This document shows, in pieces, positions 23,743-33,220 of a stretch of DNA of 64,000 nt (positions within the stretch are counted from its first letter, which is position 1; every line of letters begins with the position of its first letter). Made by a program: the position numbers and the translations under genes. Source of the stretch: Marinicrinis sediminis. Lineage in GTDB: Bacteria > Bacillota > Bacilli > Paenibacillales > KCTC-33676. The notes under the pieces were generated by a model. The model searched no databases. It worked only from the letters and a program-made list of their open reading frames with translations, and was not told the DNA's origin. Where the stretch lies: positions 62,001 to 126,000 of the forward strand of contig NZ_JBHUMM010000001.1 of the NCBI RefSeq assembly GCF_042685085.1. Reading direction: 5' to 3'.

Positions 23743-26700
23743 TCAGAACAAGGAAAGCTGATTGGATTCCGGAAGTCCCCGGAAGCAACCAAAGGACCCC
23801 AGAATCTCCACGATCGTTTTGGAAGCTTTCGAACGTTTCTGGAAGTCTTCGACCGAGAGGAATTCCCCGTCTGCTCTGGAAGCGGCGATATTCCTCGCTG
23901 CATTCACGCCCACTCCGGCGATAGCGGAGAAGGGCGGGATCAGGGCATCCCCTTCAATGACAAATCGCTCTGCTTCCGAGCGGTACAGGTCAATCGGCTT
24001 GAACGAAAAGCCTCTGGCCGTCATTTCCAGCGCCATTTCCAGCACTGGCAGGCTGGCTTTTTCTTTCGGAGCAGCCTGGAACCCTTTCTCTTCAATTTCC
24101 TTGATCCGCTTCATAATCTGGTCATACCCTGCACATAGCAACTCGAGATCAAAATCCTCAGCTCGGACGGTAAAATAGGTCGCATAGTATTCAATCGGGT
24201 GATAAACCTTGAAAAATGCGGTTCGCACAGCAGAGATGACATATGCCGAGGCATGCGCTTTCGGGAACATGTACTCGATTTTCAGACAGGAATCAATATA
24301 CCATTTTGGTACCTTGTGATCCTTCATAATCTGAATCCATTCATCGGACAGCCCTTTACCCTTCCGCACACTTTCCGTAATTTTAAAAGCCAGGCTTGCA
24401 TCCAGTCCGGCTTTATAGATAAGAAACAGCATGATGTCATCCCGACAACCGATTACCGTTTTAATGTTACACGTCCCGTTCTTGATCAGTTCCTGTGCAT
24501 TTCCCAGCCATACGCCGGACCCGTGAGACAGTCCCGAGATTTGCAATAGATCGGCAAACGTAGACGGCTTCGTCTCATCCAGCATCTGGCGAACGAACTT
24601 GGTCCCCATCTCCGGTACGCCATACGTAGCAACAGGGGTACGGATCTGCTGAGGGGTAACACCCAGTGCATCCGTGGAATGGAAGATACTCATCACCTTC
24701 GGATCGTTCATCGGAATGGTCGTCGGATCGACCCCCGTTAAATCCTGCAGCATCCTCATCATTGTGGGATCATCGTGTCCGAGAATATCCAGCTTGAGCA
24801 GGTTGGCGTCAAAGGCATGATAATCAAAGTGGGTGGTTTTCCAATCCGCACTCGTATCATCGGCCGGGAACTGAACCGGGGTAATGTCCTCCACCTCTAT
24901 ATAATCCGGGACAACAACGATTCCGCCAGGATGCTGACCTGTGCTCCGTTTCACACCTGTACATCCGCCGCTCAGTCTGAGTACCTCAGCCGTTCGCCAT
25001 TTATGTCCATGCTCTTCCTCATATTTCTTCACATAGCCAAAAGCTGTTTTTTCGGCTACCGTGCCGATCGTTCCAGCCCTGTATACATTTTTCTCCCCGA
25101 ACAGCACTTTCGTATAGTTGTGCGCATGCGGCTGATATTCGCCTGAGAAGTTCAGATCGATATCGGGAACTTTATCTCCCTTAAAACCGAGAAAGGTCTC
25201 GAACGGAATGTCTTGTCCGTCCCCTTTCATCATCGTGCCACAGCCTTCACATGCCTCATTCGGCAGGTCAAAGCCGCTGGGCACACTGCCGTCTGTAAAC
25301 CATTTGCTCTGTTTGCACGTGCTGCAAACATAATGCGGCGGCAGCGGATTAACCTCGGAAATACCCAGCATCATCGCGACCACAGAAGAGCCGACGGAAC
25401 CCCTGGAGCCGACGAGATAGCCGTCCTCATTCGATTTCTTCACCAGTCGCTCGGAAATCAGATAAAGAGCAGCAAAGCCGAATTTGATAATCGGCTCCAA
25501 CTCTTTCTCCAACCGCTCCACCACCACTTCCGGCAAAGGCTGCCCATAGATGCTCTCCGCGGTTCGGTAACAAGTGTCACGGATCTCCTGGTCTGCACCT
25601 TCAATCACAGGGAAAAACGGCTTTTTCGGGAACATTTCAATCGTTTCGAACTGTTCTGCCAGGTTTCGGGTGTTATTCACCACTACTTCGTACGCCAGTT
25701 CTTCCCCCAGATAAGCAAATTCTTCGAGCATTTCAGTGGTAGTCCGGAAGTGGACGTCCGGCTTCTGCTGATTTTTGAGCGGGCTGAAGCCGGTTATGCC
25801 ATGAATGGTAATGTCTCGGGACATCTTGTCGATCGGATGCAAGTAATGCACATTCCCAGTGGCAATGACGGGCTTGTTCTGTTTCCTGGCTATTTCAATC
25901 ACTCTGCGATTGGCATCCTGCAGTTCAGCGGCACTGCCAACCAAACCTTTGTCCACCAAATGCATGTTATTGCCAATCGGTTGAATCTCTAGCACATCGT
26001 AATACTGGGCGATCTCTTCCGCTTCTTCCACCGACTTGTTCAACACGGCTTCGAAAAATTCGCCTTTCTCGCAGCCCGATACGATCAGTAGTCCTTCTCT
26101 CAGTTCCGTCAGCTTGCTCTTCGGGATGCAAGCGACACGATGAAAATATTCGGTATGGGAAAGGGAGACCAGCTTGAACAGATTTTTTTTGCCCGTCATG
26201 TTTTTGGCATAGATGTTGCAATGAAACGGACGCGTGTTGCGAAGATCTTTTCCGACAAAATCGTTCAATCGATTTAAATCATATATGTGCTGCTCGGACG
26301 CTTCCTTGATCAAATGATACAGTACATGACCGAGTGCAATGGAATCATCAATCGCCCGGTGGTGATTGTCGAGACTGACTTTGAATTTATCAGACAGCGT
26401 ATTGAGACGATGGTTTTTCATCGTTGGAAACAGCAACCTTGCCAGTTCCAGCGTATCCAGAACGGGATTGGAAAGCTCCGCCATCTTCAACTGCCTCAGG
26501 TTGGCCTGCATGAAGCCCATATCAAATCTGGCATTGTGTGCCACAAGCACAGCATCGTCCACAAACTCGACAAATTCGCGCAGCTTCGGCTCCAATTCAG
26601 GCGCATCGTGAACCATGTCATCGGTAATGTTGGTCAATTGTGAAATATGGTACGGAATTTTTTCATGCGGGTTAATGAATGTCGAGAATCGGTCAATCTC

Positions 26701-28047
26701 CTGACCGTTCTTCATCTTCACGCCCGCAATCTCGATAATTTTATTATTGATGACCGATAGACCGGTGGTCTCAATATCAAATACGACGAACTCAGCATCC
26801 TCTAACGGCATCGGAATGGGGTTTATCACGATCGGAACGGAGTCATTGACCACATTCGCCTCTACCCCGTATATGACTTTGATATCGTTCTTTTCCTGGG
26901 CATGATACGCCTCGGGAAAAGACTGTACCCCTGCATGGTCCGTAATGGCAATCGCTTCATGGCCCCATTTGGCAGCCGTCTTGATGTAATCCGAAACGGA
27001 TGTCATGCCGTCCATTGTGCTCATATTCGTATGCAGATGGAATTCAACACGCTTTTCTTTGGCCTCGTCTTTACGGGCTGGTGGTGAGGGTACTTCATGA
27101 AGATCATTGGGGATCATCACCAGTTCAGGAACCTGCATGAATCGATCGTATTCGACCTTGCCTCTGGCTTTGATCCAAGAGCCCTTTTTCATCAGCCGCA
27201 GAATTTTGACGTCTTCCTTCGTCTTCGCGAATACTTTGCATTGCAAGGAATCCGTGAAGTCCGTCACGTAAAACTGGAATAATGTACTGCCATTGCGCAG
27301 TTCTTTTTCTTCCAGCTGAAACACCGTTCCTTGTACCGTCACCCTTTTTTCTTCATCGACAATCTGCTGGATCGGTACCGGCTTGTCCTGAATGGCATAA
27401 CCAAATTGCAGGGCAGATGGCTCTTCCCCCTGCTCTTCTGAAGCTTCCTGGGCAATGGCCTCCATCATCGTCTGCGTAACCGTGCGCTCTTCCTCAGCCT
27501 TTTGCTTGGCGAAGCGCTCAAATTCTTCTTCGCGCTGCTCACTGACCCGGAATGTGACCCGAAATGTACGACAAAAAAAGTTCTCAAAAAACTGGATGAG
27601 CTTCTCATCGATCTGACGGCGCTTGGCCAGCTCAATGCCCGTCTGATCCAACAGGCTGACTTGCAAGATATCCTCCTGCACGTCAACCTGTGACTTGAGC
27701 ATCCATCCATTGATGGCGGTCACTTCACGCTGAATCCAGTCCAAGAACAACGGCCAATATTCTTGTACCAGCTCCCGGTGTGCGACCTGATCGGCATATT
27801 CCATAATGAAACTGACTTTGGCAATGTGCGCGAACTGGTCCTGGATGCGTTTACTGAAAGACCGATAGATTTGTTCAGGGACAAGCTGTTCCTTCTGCAA
27901 ATGAAAGATCCATTCCTGATTGGATCGACTGGTGATCACTCGCTCAATGTGCCCATCCTGGAAATATTGCGAGATCCAGTCCTGTGGTATCGAAGCCTGC
28001 TCCATGAGCAGTTCAAAGCGATTGCGTTTATCTTCTGAACGCACCAT
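23743..28047 (-). CDS. polC: DNA polymerase III PolC-type alpha subunit
   Basis: The main replicative polymerase of low-GC Gram-positives, with built-in proofreading. It has 1434 residues, close to the 1437 of B. subtilis. An N-terminal helical region and OB domain (about 235-320) precede a PHP domain that is split around the exonuclease: its first part opens with EFHLHTNMSTMDGM and AITDHAGVQSF. The inserted 3'-5' exonuclease starts at about 420 with VVFDIETTGLS. The polymerase core has a four-cysteine zinc site (CSTCKQSKW and CEGCGTMM) and the catalytic VPDIDLNFSGE. A C-terminal helix-hairpin-helix region follows, and the protein ends ESNQLSLF, a clamp-binding motif. The start is ATG 28047 (MVRSEDKRNRF) after GGGGGAGATGGG; the longer open frame upstream is untranslated leader. 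Confidence 0.97.
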   Translation of the reverse strand: MVRSEDKRNRFELLMEQASIPQDWISQYFQDGHIERVITSRSNQEWIFHLQKEQLVPEQIYRSFSKRIQDQFAHIAKVSFIMEYADQVAHRELVQEYWPLFLDWIQREVTAINGWMLKSQVDVQEDILQVSLLDQTGIELAKRRQIDEKLIQFFENFFCRTFRVTFRVSEQREEEFERFAKQKAEEERTVTQTMMEAIAQEASEEQGEEPSALQFGYAIQDKPVPIQQIVDEEKRVTVQGTVFQLEEKELRNGSTLFQFYVTDFTDSLQCKVFAKTKEDVKILRLMKKGSWIKARGKVEYDRFMQVPELVMIPNDLHEVPSPPARKDEAKEKRVEFHLHTNMSTMDGMTSVSDYIKTAAKWGHEAIAITDHAGVQSFPEAYHAQEKNDIKVIYGVEANVVNDSVPIVINPIPMPLEDAEFVVFDIETTGLSVINNKIIEIAGVKMKNGQEIDRFSTFINPHEKIPYHISQLTNITDDMVHDAPELEPKLREFVEFVDDAVLVAHNARFDMGFMQANLRQLKMAELSNPVLDTLELARLLFPTMKNHRLNTLSDKFKVSLDNHHRAIDDSIALGHVLYHLIKEASEQHIYDLNRLNDFVGKDLRNTRPFHCNIYAKNMTGKKNLFKLVSLSHTEYFHRVACIPKSKLTELREGLLIVSGCEKGEFFEAVLNKSVEEAEEIAQYYDVLEIQPIGNNMHLVDKGLVGSAAELQDANRRVIEIARKQNKPVIATGNVHYLHPIDKMSRDITIHGITGFSPLKNQQKPDVHFRTTTEMLEEFAYLGEELAYEVVVNNTRNLAEQFETIEMFPKKPFFPVIEGADQEIRDTCYRTAESIYGQPLPEVVVERLEKELEPIIKFGFAALYLISERLVKKSNEDGYLVGSRGSVGSSVVAMMLGISEVNPLPPHYVCSTCKQSKWFTDGSVPSGFDLPNEACEGCGTMMKGDGQDIPFETFLGFKGDKVPDIDLNFSGEYQPHAHNYTKVLFGEKNVYRAGTIGTVAEKTAFGYVKKYEEEHGHKWRTAEVLRLSGGCTGVKRSTGQHPGGIVVVPDYIEVEDITPVQFPADDTSADWKTTHFDYHAFDANLLKLDILGHDDPTMMRMLQDLTGVDPTTIPMNDPKVMSIFHSTDALGVTPQQIRTPVATYGVPEMGTKFVRQMLDETKPSTFADLLQISGLSHGSGVWLGNAQELIKNGTCNIKTVIGCRDDIMLFLIYKAGLDASLAFKITESVRKGKGLSDEWIQIMKDHKVPKWYIDSCLKIEYMFPKAHASAYVISAVRTAFFKVYHPIEYYATYFTVRAEDFDLELLCAGYDQIMKRIKEIEEKGFQAAPKEKASLPVLEMALEMTARGFSFKPIDLYRSEAERFVIEGDALIPPFSAIAGVGVNAARNIAASRADGEFLSVEDFQKRSKASKTIVEILGSFGCFRGLPESNQLSLF

Positions 28048-28084
28048 CCCATCTCCCCCATGAATAAAATGGATATAAAACAAG

Positions 28085-28102
28085 AAAAACTCCTCACGGA
28101 GT
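28085..28102 (-). terminator. Short hairpin and T run between proS and polC
   Basis: Minus strand ACTCC-GTGA-GGAGT followed by TTTTC. The stem is only five pairs, 105 bases after the proS stop and about 40 before the polC start. It may be a leaky terminator or a processing or attenuation signal. No separate promoter for polC is evident between it and the gene. Confidence 0.45.
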
Positions 28103-28206
28103 CTTCTGTCACATCCCTTCTCGACCACAGCCTGAACAAGAGGTGAAGCGGTATCCACGCTTCTTCTCCGCGGTGTGGATCGAGATGAAATGTGTTTATC
28201 ATTGCA

Positions 28207-29655
28207 TTAATACGCCTTGGCAAATACAACGGTATGCTGGGCGTTTTCCCCACAAACCAGACATTTACTCTTATGTTCGGTCACTTCGAACGGAATGTTC
28301 CGGCTAGTTGCGCCAGCCTCTTCCTTCACCTGATGCTCACAGGAAGCTGACCCGCACCATCCTGCCAAGAAAAATCCTCGTTCTTCTTCCATCGCTGCTT
28401 TCAGCTCATCCAGTTCATCCACAGAACGGAATCGATCTGCCATGAACTGCTTCGCGCGCTCATACAGCTCTTGCTGGGTTTCATCCAGCAGCTTTTGAAC
28501 TTCTTCAACGAGCTGATCCTGCTGAACCATTCGTTTCTCACCCGTTACGCGAGAGACGAGTACACACTGTCCTTTTTCCATATCTCTTGGCCCCAGTTCC
28601 AAGCGAACCGGCACGCCGCGCATTTCATATTCATTGAATTTCCAGCCTGGACTTTGATCGCTGCGATCGTCTACTTTGACCCGAATTCCCGCCTGCTTCA
28701 GCTCCGCAAACAATTCATCGGTACGTGCCACCACTTGGTCACGGGTCTTGGCAGGGCCAATCGGAATCATCACAACCTGTGTCGGTGCCACCTTTGGCGG
28801 CAGGTTCAATCCGCGATCATCCCCGTGCACCATAATTAAGGCGCCGATCAATCGGGTACTGACTCCCCACGAAGTGGTAAACGCATGCTGGAGCTGATTG
28901 TCACGGTCCAGGTATTTAATATCGAAGGCTTCTGCAAAGTTTGTGCCCATGTAATGAGATGTTCCAGCCTGAACAGCTCGTCCATCCTTCATCATCGCTT
29001 CAATGGAGTACGTATCCTTTGCACCTGCAAATTTCTCTGATGGTGTTTTCTGACCGACAATGACCGGAATCGCGAGGAAGTTCTCTACAAAATCCCGATA
29101 GATTTCCAGCATTTGCAGGGTTTCTTTTCTCGCTTCTTCTTCTGTTTCATGGGCCGTATGGCCTTCCTGCCACAGAAACTCACTCGTTCTCAGGAATGGC
29201 AGCGTCCGCTTCTCCCAACGAACGACGTTCGCCCATTGGTTGATTAGTACAGGCAAATCGCGATACGATTGAATCCATTTGGCGTACATATGACCAATCA
29301 TCGTTTCTGAAGTCGGACGAATCGCCAGTCTTTCCTCCAGCTGTTCACCAGCTGCTTCGGTCACCCAAGGCAGTTCTGGATTAAATCCTTCGACGTGCTC
29401 CTTCTCCTTCTGGAAAAAGCTCTCTGGAATAAACAGCGGGAAATAGGCGTTGCGATGTCCGGTTTCCTTGAATCGGGCATCCAGCTCGCGCTGACAAAGC
29501 TCCCATAGCTCATAGCCGTCCGGTTTGAAAACAATACAGCCGCGGACCGGGGAATAATCCATCAGGTCCGCTTTCTTGATCACATCAATATACCAGCGAG
29601 AAAAATCCTCGGCTTGGGGTGTAATTTCTTTGACAAACTGTTTATCCTTCGACAT
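28207..29655 (-). CDS. proS: Prolyl-tRNA synthetase, short (archaeal/eukaryote-like, type 3) form
   Basis: Charges tRNA-Pro. It is a class II synthetase of 482 residues. Motif 1 region GYELWELCQRELDARFKETG, motif 2 region VVRWEKRTLPFLRTSEFLWQ, and HGDDRGLNLPPKVAPTQVVM leading into the anticodon-binding domain can be seen. A C-terminal zinc-ribbon-like tail (GWCGSASC and KCLVCGE) is present. It lacks the about 180-residue editing insertion of the long bacterial type found at this locus in B. subtilis, so it belongs to the short type shared with archaea and some bacteria. The start is ATG 29655 (MSKDKQFVKEITPQ) after AGGAGG. It follows rseP by 54 bases. Confidence 0.95.
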   Translation of the reverse strand: MSKDKQFVKEITPQAEDFSRWYIDVIKKADLMDYSPVRGCIVFKPDGYELWELCQRELDARFKETGHRNAYFPLFIPESFFQKEKEHVEGFNPELPWVTEAAGEQLEERLAIRPTSETMIGHMYAKWIQSYRDLPVLINQWANVVRWEKRTLPFLRTSEFLWQEGHTAHETEEEARKETLQMLEIYRDFVENFLAIPVIVGQKTPSEKFAGAKDTYSIEAMMKDGRAVQAGTSHYMGTNFAEAFDIKYLDRDNQLQHAFTTSWGVSTRLIGALIMVHGDDRGLNLPPKVAPTQVVMIPIGPAKTRDQVVARTDELFAELKQAGIRVKVDDRSDQSPGWKFNEYEMRGVPVRLELGPRDMEKGQCVLVSRVTGEKRMVQQDQLVEEVQKLLDETQQELYERAKQFMADRFRSVDELDELKAAMEEERGFFLAGWCGSASCEHQVKEEAGATSRNIPFEVTEHKSKCLVCGENAQHTVVFAKAY

Positions 29656-29709
29656 AGCTACCTCCTGTACCTGACAAGTTGCATCAACTTCCATTTATAT
29701 CATCGTGCC

Positions 29710-30984
29710 TCAGCCTTGAAATAATCGCAATATATCGTTATAGGTGACCGCAATCATGAGTAGCATCAGCATGGCAAACCCGATAAAGTGAACCATACTT
29801 TCCTTGTTGGGATCGATCGGTTTGCCCCGTAATCCTTCAAGGCCGATAAACAGCAGCCTGCTTCCATCCAACGCAGGAAATGGCAGCAGGTTGAAGATAC
29901 CCAGGTACAAACTGAGGATACCTGCCCATGAAATGTATACGTTCAGCCCGTAACTGACTGCTTCATTCGTAAACTCCGTTATTCGTACGGGTCCACCAAG
30001 ATCGTCCAGCTTGAAGTCCAGCATAATCAGCTTTTTCAGGGCAATGAGGATCTGCTCGGTTGCATTTTTCATCATGGAAGCCGTATCAGAGAATGCCTCA
30101 CCCAGAGAAGGTGAACGATATTCAACACCCTCAGCCCGAATGCCGGTGCCAATGCGACCCACTCCATCTTCTTCCTTCGGCGTCACTTGCAAACGCTTTG
30201 GCTTTCCGTCTCGAATAACGACCCACTCCATCATCTGGTTGGGCGATTCCTGGATCATCGTGATCAGTTTTTCCGAGTTTCCTTCGATCTGCTCTCCGTT
30301 CACCGTTTTTACAATATCTCCGGTACGAATATCTGCCTCAGCAGCCGCAGATGGCTCCACCACTTCCCCGATCGACAAGTGGGTAGGATCATTAATCGGA
30401 ATGCCTGTCATATACACGAATGCAAAAAAGAGCAAAAAGGCAAGCACAAAATTCATTAATGGCCCGGCAAAAATGGCCATCGCCCGTTTCCCGACCGATT
30501 TGCTGCCAAACTGACGATTCCAGGGTGCAATTTGTGTCTCTGTATTTCTGGTGACCATATGAGCAGCAGGATGGATGTCATAGGTTTGCAATTCCCCATC
30601 CACATCCAGCGTCATCTTCAGTTCATGCTCCATATCCAGTTGTTCAACGGTCCCGATGATGCAGTCCTGTCTTTCGTCCAGCCGATCGAGATACATACGC
30701 TGCACAGATTCGTTCTCCAACTTGATGGCAATGGTTTGTCCCGCATTGACTTGCACAAGCTCGGGATCTTCGCCCGCCATACGCACAAAGCCACCGATAG
30801 GAAACAGCCGGATCGTATATCTGGTCTCACCTTTTTTATAGGAAAATACTTTGGGACCAAACCCGATTGCAAAATCCCGAACTAGAATACCCGCCCGTTT
30901 TGCAAAATAGAAATGTCCCCACTCATGAAAACCAACGAGAAAGAAAAACATGAGCATTGTTAGCAAAATACCTTCAATCGTCAA
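29710..30984 (-). CDS. rseP: Site-2 intramembrane zinc metalloprotease RseP/RasP
   Basis: Cuts membrane proteins within the bilayer, such as anti-sigma factors, FtsL and signal peptide remnants. It has 424 residues. The first membrane segment carries the zinc motif GFHEWGHFYFAKRAG (HExxH at about 20-24). A PDZ domain is at about 210-290 (VEPSAAAEADIRTGDIVKTV). The third metal ligand is in NLLPFPALDGSRLLF at about 370, followed by the last membrane segment. An extra 40-residue stretch at about 85-125 carries acidic and Gln-rich sequence. The start is TTG 30984 (MTIEGILLTMLM), ten bases after AGGAGG. The gap to dxr (175 bases) holds a GAGAAC/GTTCTC inverted repeat and a weak -10 GATAAT, so a separate promoter is possible. 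Confidence 0.95.
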   Translation of the reverse strand: MTIEGILLTMLMFFFLVGFHEWGHFYFAKRAGILVRDFAIGFGPKVFSYKKGETRYTIRLFPIGGFVRMAGEDPELVQVNAGQTIAIKLENESVQRMYLDRLDERQDCIIGTVEQLDMEHELKMTLDVDGELQTYDIHPAAHMVTRNTETQIAPWNRQFGSKSVGKRAMAIFAGPLMNFVLAFLLFFAFVYMTGIPINDPTHLSIGEVVEPSAAAEADIRTGDIVKTVNGEQIEGNSEKLITMIQESPNQMMEWVVIRDGKPKRLQVTPKEEDGVGRIGTGIRAEGVEYRSPSLGEAFSDTASMMKNATEQILIALKKLIMLDFKLDDLGGPVRITEFTNEAVSYGLNVYISWAGILSLYLGIFNLLPFPALDGSRLLFIGLEGLRGKPIDPNKESMVHFIGFAMLMLLMIAVTYNDILRLFQG

Positions 30985-31159
30985 GGTCCGGAAGCCTCCT
31001 CTATGATTCGCATGTCCTTAGATTATCATTATTCCCGGACCAAACACAAGAGAACCCTTTTTCTAGAAACCGTTCTCGCTCCTAACCCTCGCGTCACACA
31101 TGTCCGTGCATATGCCGGCTTATCCATGTTGATAGTTTATCCTGGCTTATGTCGGCGAC

Positions 31160-32332
31160 TTATTGTTGACCCAGACGTGCAGCGCGAGCAATCGTCTGCT
31201 GCCGTGCCCATGTATCGGCATGCATGATTGCTTCCAGATTCGGTGACGAAACCGTGTCATGCATATGCAGAACCTGCTCAATCAACGTTTCGATCTCCAA
31301 AAATGAAATCTGTTCCTTTAAGAATAAGGATACAGCCTCTTCATTTGCAGCGTTGAATACGGTCGTGGCTGTGCCGCCTGCCCGACCGCTCTCATAGGCC
31401 AGTCTCAGACACGGGAACCGGTCCAGATCCATCGGTTTGAAATGCAAGGTCCATAACTTGGAAAAGTCCATCGCAGGCGCGGGACTGTGCATCCGTTCTG
31501 GATAGGTCATGGCATACTGGATCGGCAAGGTCATATTGGGTAGTCCCATTTGAGCAATCAGGGAGTTGTCCGCATATTGGATCATGGAGTGGATGATGCT
31601 TTCCGGATGAATGACTACCTCAATTTGCTCATAGGGGATGTCAAACAGCCATCTGGCTTCAATCACTTCCAGCCCCTTATTGGCCATGGTCGCTGAATCA
31701 ATCGTAATCTTCGCTCCCATGGACCAGTTCGGATGCTTGAGTGCATCCGCCACGGTCACATTACGCAGCTCTTCTCTGTTTCGATCTCGGAATGAACCGC
31801 CAGATGCAGTCAGAATCAATTTATCTATCGCACTTCGCTTTTCGCCATTCAGACTCTGGAATAACGCGGAATGCTCGCTGTCCACGGGGATGATGTCTAC
31901 ACCTTTATTCCTGGCTGCCTCCATCACAAGATGACCCGCACTCACGAGTGTTTCCTTGTTGGCTAAACCGATCGTCTTGCCAGCCTCAATCGCGGCGAGT
32001 GTAGGCTTTAATCCCTGACTGCCTACAATGCCGGTGATCACCATATCGCTATCTGCATGTCCGGCAGCCTGTACCAATCCGTCCGCTCCATACATAATCG
32101 TGGTCGGAAGTTGAGCACCGGCCAGTCGCGTAGCCAGTGTATCAGCCAGCGACTGATCCGCGACCACGGCCAGCTTTGGCTGATATTTGCGAACCTGTTT
32201 TTCCAGCAGGTCCACATTTCTTCCCGCAGCCAGCACTTCCACTTTGAAATGGTCGGGATGCTGGTCCACGACTTCGAGCGTTTGTGTCCCAACTGATCCC
32301 GTTGATCCCAGGATCGCAATCCGTTTCGTCAT
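31160..32332 (-). CDS. dxr: 1-deoxy-D-xylulose 5-phosphate reductoisomerase
   Basis: Makes 2-C-methyl-D-erythritol 4-phosphate, the first committed intermediate of the MEP isoprenoid pathway. It has 390 residues. The NADPH site is LGSTGSVGTQTLEVV at 8-22. The metal and substrate motif is VDSEHSALFQ, with TASGGSFRDR and SMGAKITIDSATMANKGLEV. The C-terminal helical domain is complete. The start ATG follows GAGGAGG. Neighbours cdsA and uppS handle undecaprenyl and phospholipid synthesis, so the block pairs isoprenoid supply with its users. Confidence 0.97.
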   Translation of the reverse strand: MTKRIAILGSTGSVGTQTLEVVDQHPDHFKVEVLAAGRNVDLLEKQVRKYQPKLAVVADQSLADTLATRLAGAQLPTTIMYGADGLVQAAGHADSDMVITGIVGSQGLKPTLAAIEAGKTIGLANKETLVSAGHLVMEAARNKGVDIIPVDSEHSALFQSLNGEKRSAIDKLILTASGGSFRDRNREELRNVTVADALKHPNWSMGAKITIDSATMANKGLEVIEARWLFDIPYEQIEVVIHPESIIHSMIQYADNSLIAQMGLPNMTLPIQYAMTYPERMHSPAPAMDFSKLWTLHFKPMDLDRFPCLRLAYESGRAGGTATTVFNAANEEAVSLFLKEQISFLEIETLIEQVLHMHDTVSSPNLEAIMHADTWARQQTIARAARLGQQ

Positions 32333-32387
32333 AACTTCCTCCTCATAGGTCCTTCATGGGTTTCGTATCATGTGAAGTCGTGTGTGC

Positions 32388-33197
32388 CTAGGTGAAGGGA
32401 AGCAATTGCACCATGTGTACAAATGGAAACACGATAATCCAGCTGTCACAACGATCCAGCACACCGCCATGACCAGGCAGCAATATGCCCGAGTCCTTCG
32501 CACCTCGCACCCGCTTGTATGCGGACTGGATAAAGTCTCCGAGTTGTCCCACAACCCCTGCCGCAAGTCCAATCCATAGTGCTTCTACCAGCTCAAGTCG
32601 GTCAGGTGAATACCAGGCGAAGAGCAGCGCCGCCGCAATGGAAAGAGTCAACCCACCAAGCGCGCCTTCGATCGTTTTCTTCGGACTGATAGAAGGCCAC
32701 AGCAACCGTTTTCCAAACGCCATACCCGAAAAATAGGCTCCGATGTCCGTGAGCCAAATACATACAAAAATGAGCAAGGACCAGTAGAGGCCACTGTCCC
32801 CCCATTGTTCAGGCGCCAGCCTGGTTAACAGCATATAGTGAAAGCCAATGCCTACATAAAAAACACCAAGCGTTAACATGGCTGCGTGTTCGATATGTAC
32901 CCGATTTTTACTGACTACCGTGATGGTTAGAAATATAAACATGGTGATCCACACGATCTGAAAATTCGAGAAATGACTCCAGTCATAAAGCTGCCACGGG
33001 ATGACAATGTACGCCACACTGATATACCCGAAAATGGCTGAAGCGCTGAAAGGTGCGATTTGATTGAGGCGGACAAATTCAAAAAATCCGATAAGAGCAA
33101 GCAACAGAATCAGGAGCGTAAACCCGATTCCACCAACGGTAAGTAAGCCTAAAAAAAGGATTGCCGCCAATATTCCCGTGATGACACGCTGCTTCAT
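32388..33197 (-). CDS. cdsA: Phosphatidate cytidylyltransferase
   Basis: Makes CDP-diacylglycerol from phosphatidate and CTP, the branch point for membrane phospholipids. It has 269 residues with about eight hydrophobic helices spread along its length. The family signature at the C-terminal end is present: KDSGILLPGHGGVLDRCDS, with WPSISPKKTIEGALGG before it. I start at ATG 33197 (MKQRVITGILAAI), eight bases after GGGAGGG; a TTG two codons upstream is less well placed. It lies between uppS (23 bases) and dxr (55 bases). Confidence 0.95.
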   Translation of the reverse strand: MKQRVITGILAAILFLGLLTVGGIGFTLLILLLALIGFFEFVRLNQIAPFSASAIFGYISVAYIVIPWQLYDWSHFSNFQIVWITMFIFLTITVVSKNRVHIEHAAMLTLGVFYVGIGFHYMLLTRLAPEQWGDSGLYWSLLIFVCIWLTDIGAYFSGMAFGKRLLWPSISPKKTIEGALGGLTLSIAAALLFAWYSPDRLELVEALWIGLAAGVVGQLGDFIQSAYKRVRGAKDSGILLPGHGGVLDRCDSWIIVFPFVHMVQLLPFT

Positions 33198-33220
33198 TCG
33201 CAAATCCCTCCCTGTTCGAA

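Noticed and set aside
30985..31159. Inverted repeat GAGAAC/GTTCTC as a terminator before rseP
   Set aside because: No T tract follows it; it could be an operator or chance, so it is not listed as a feature.
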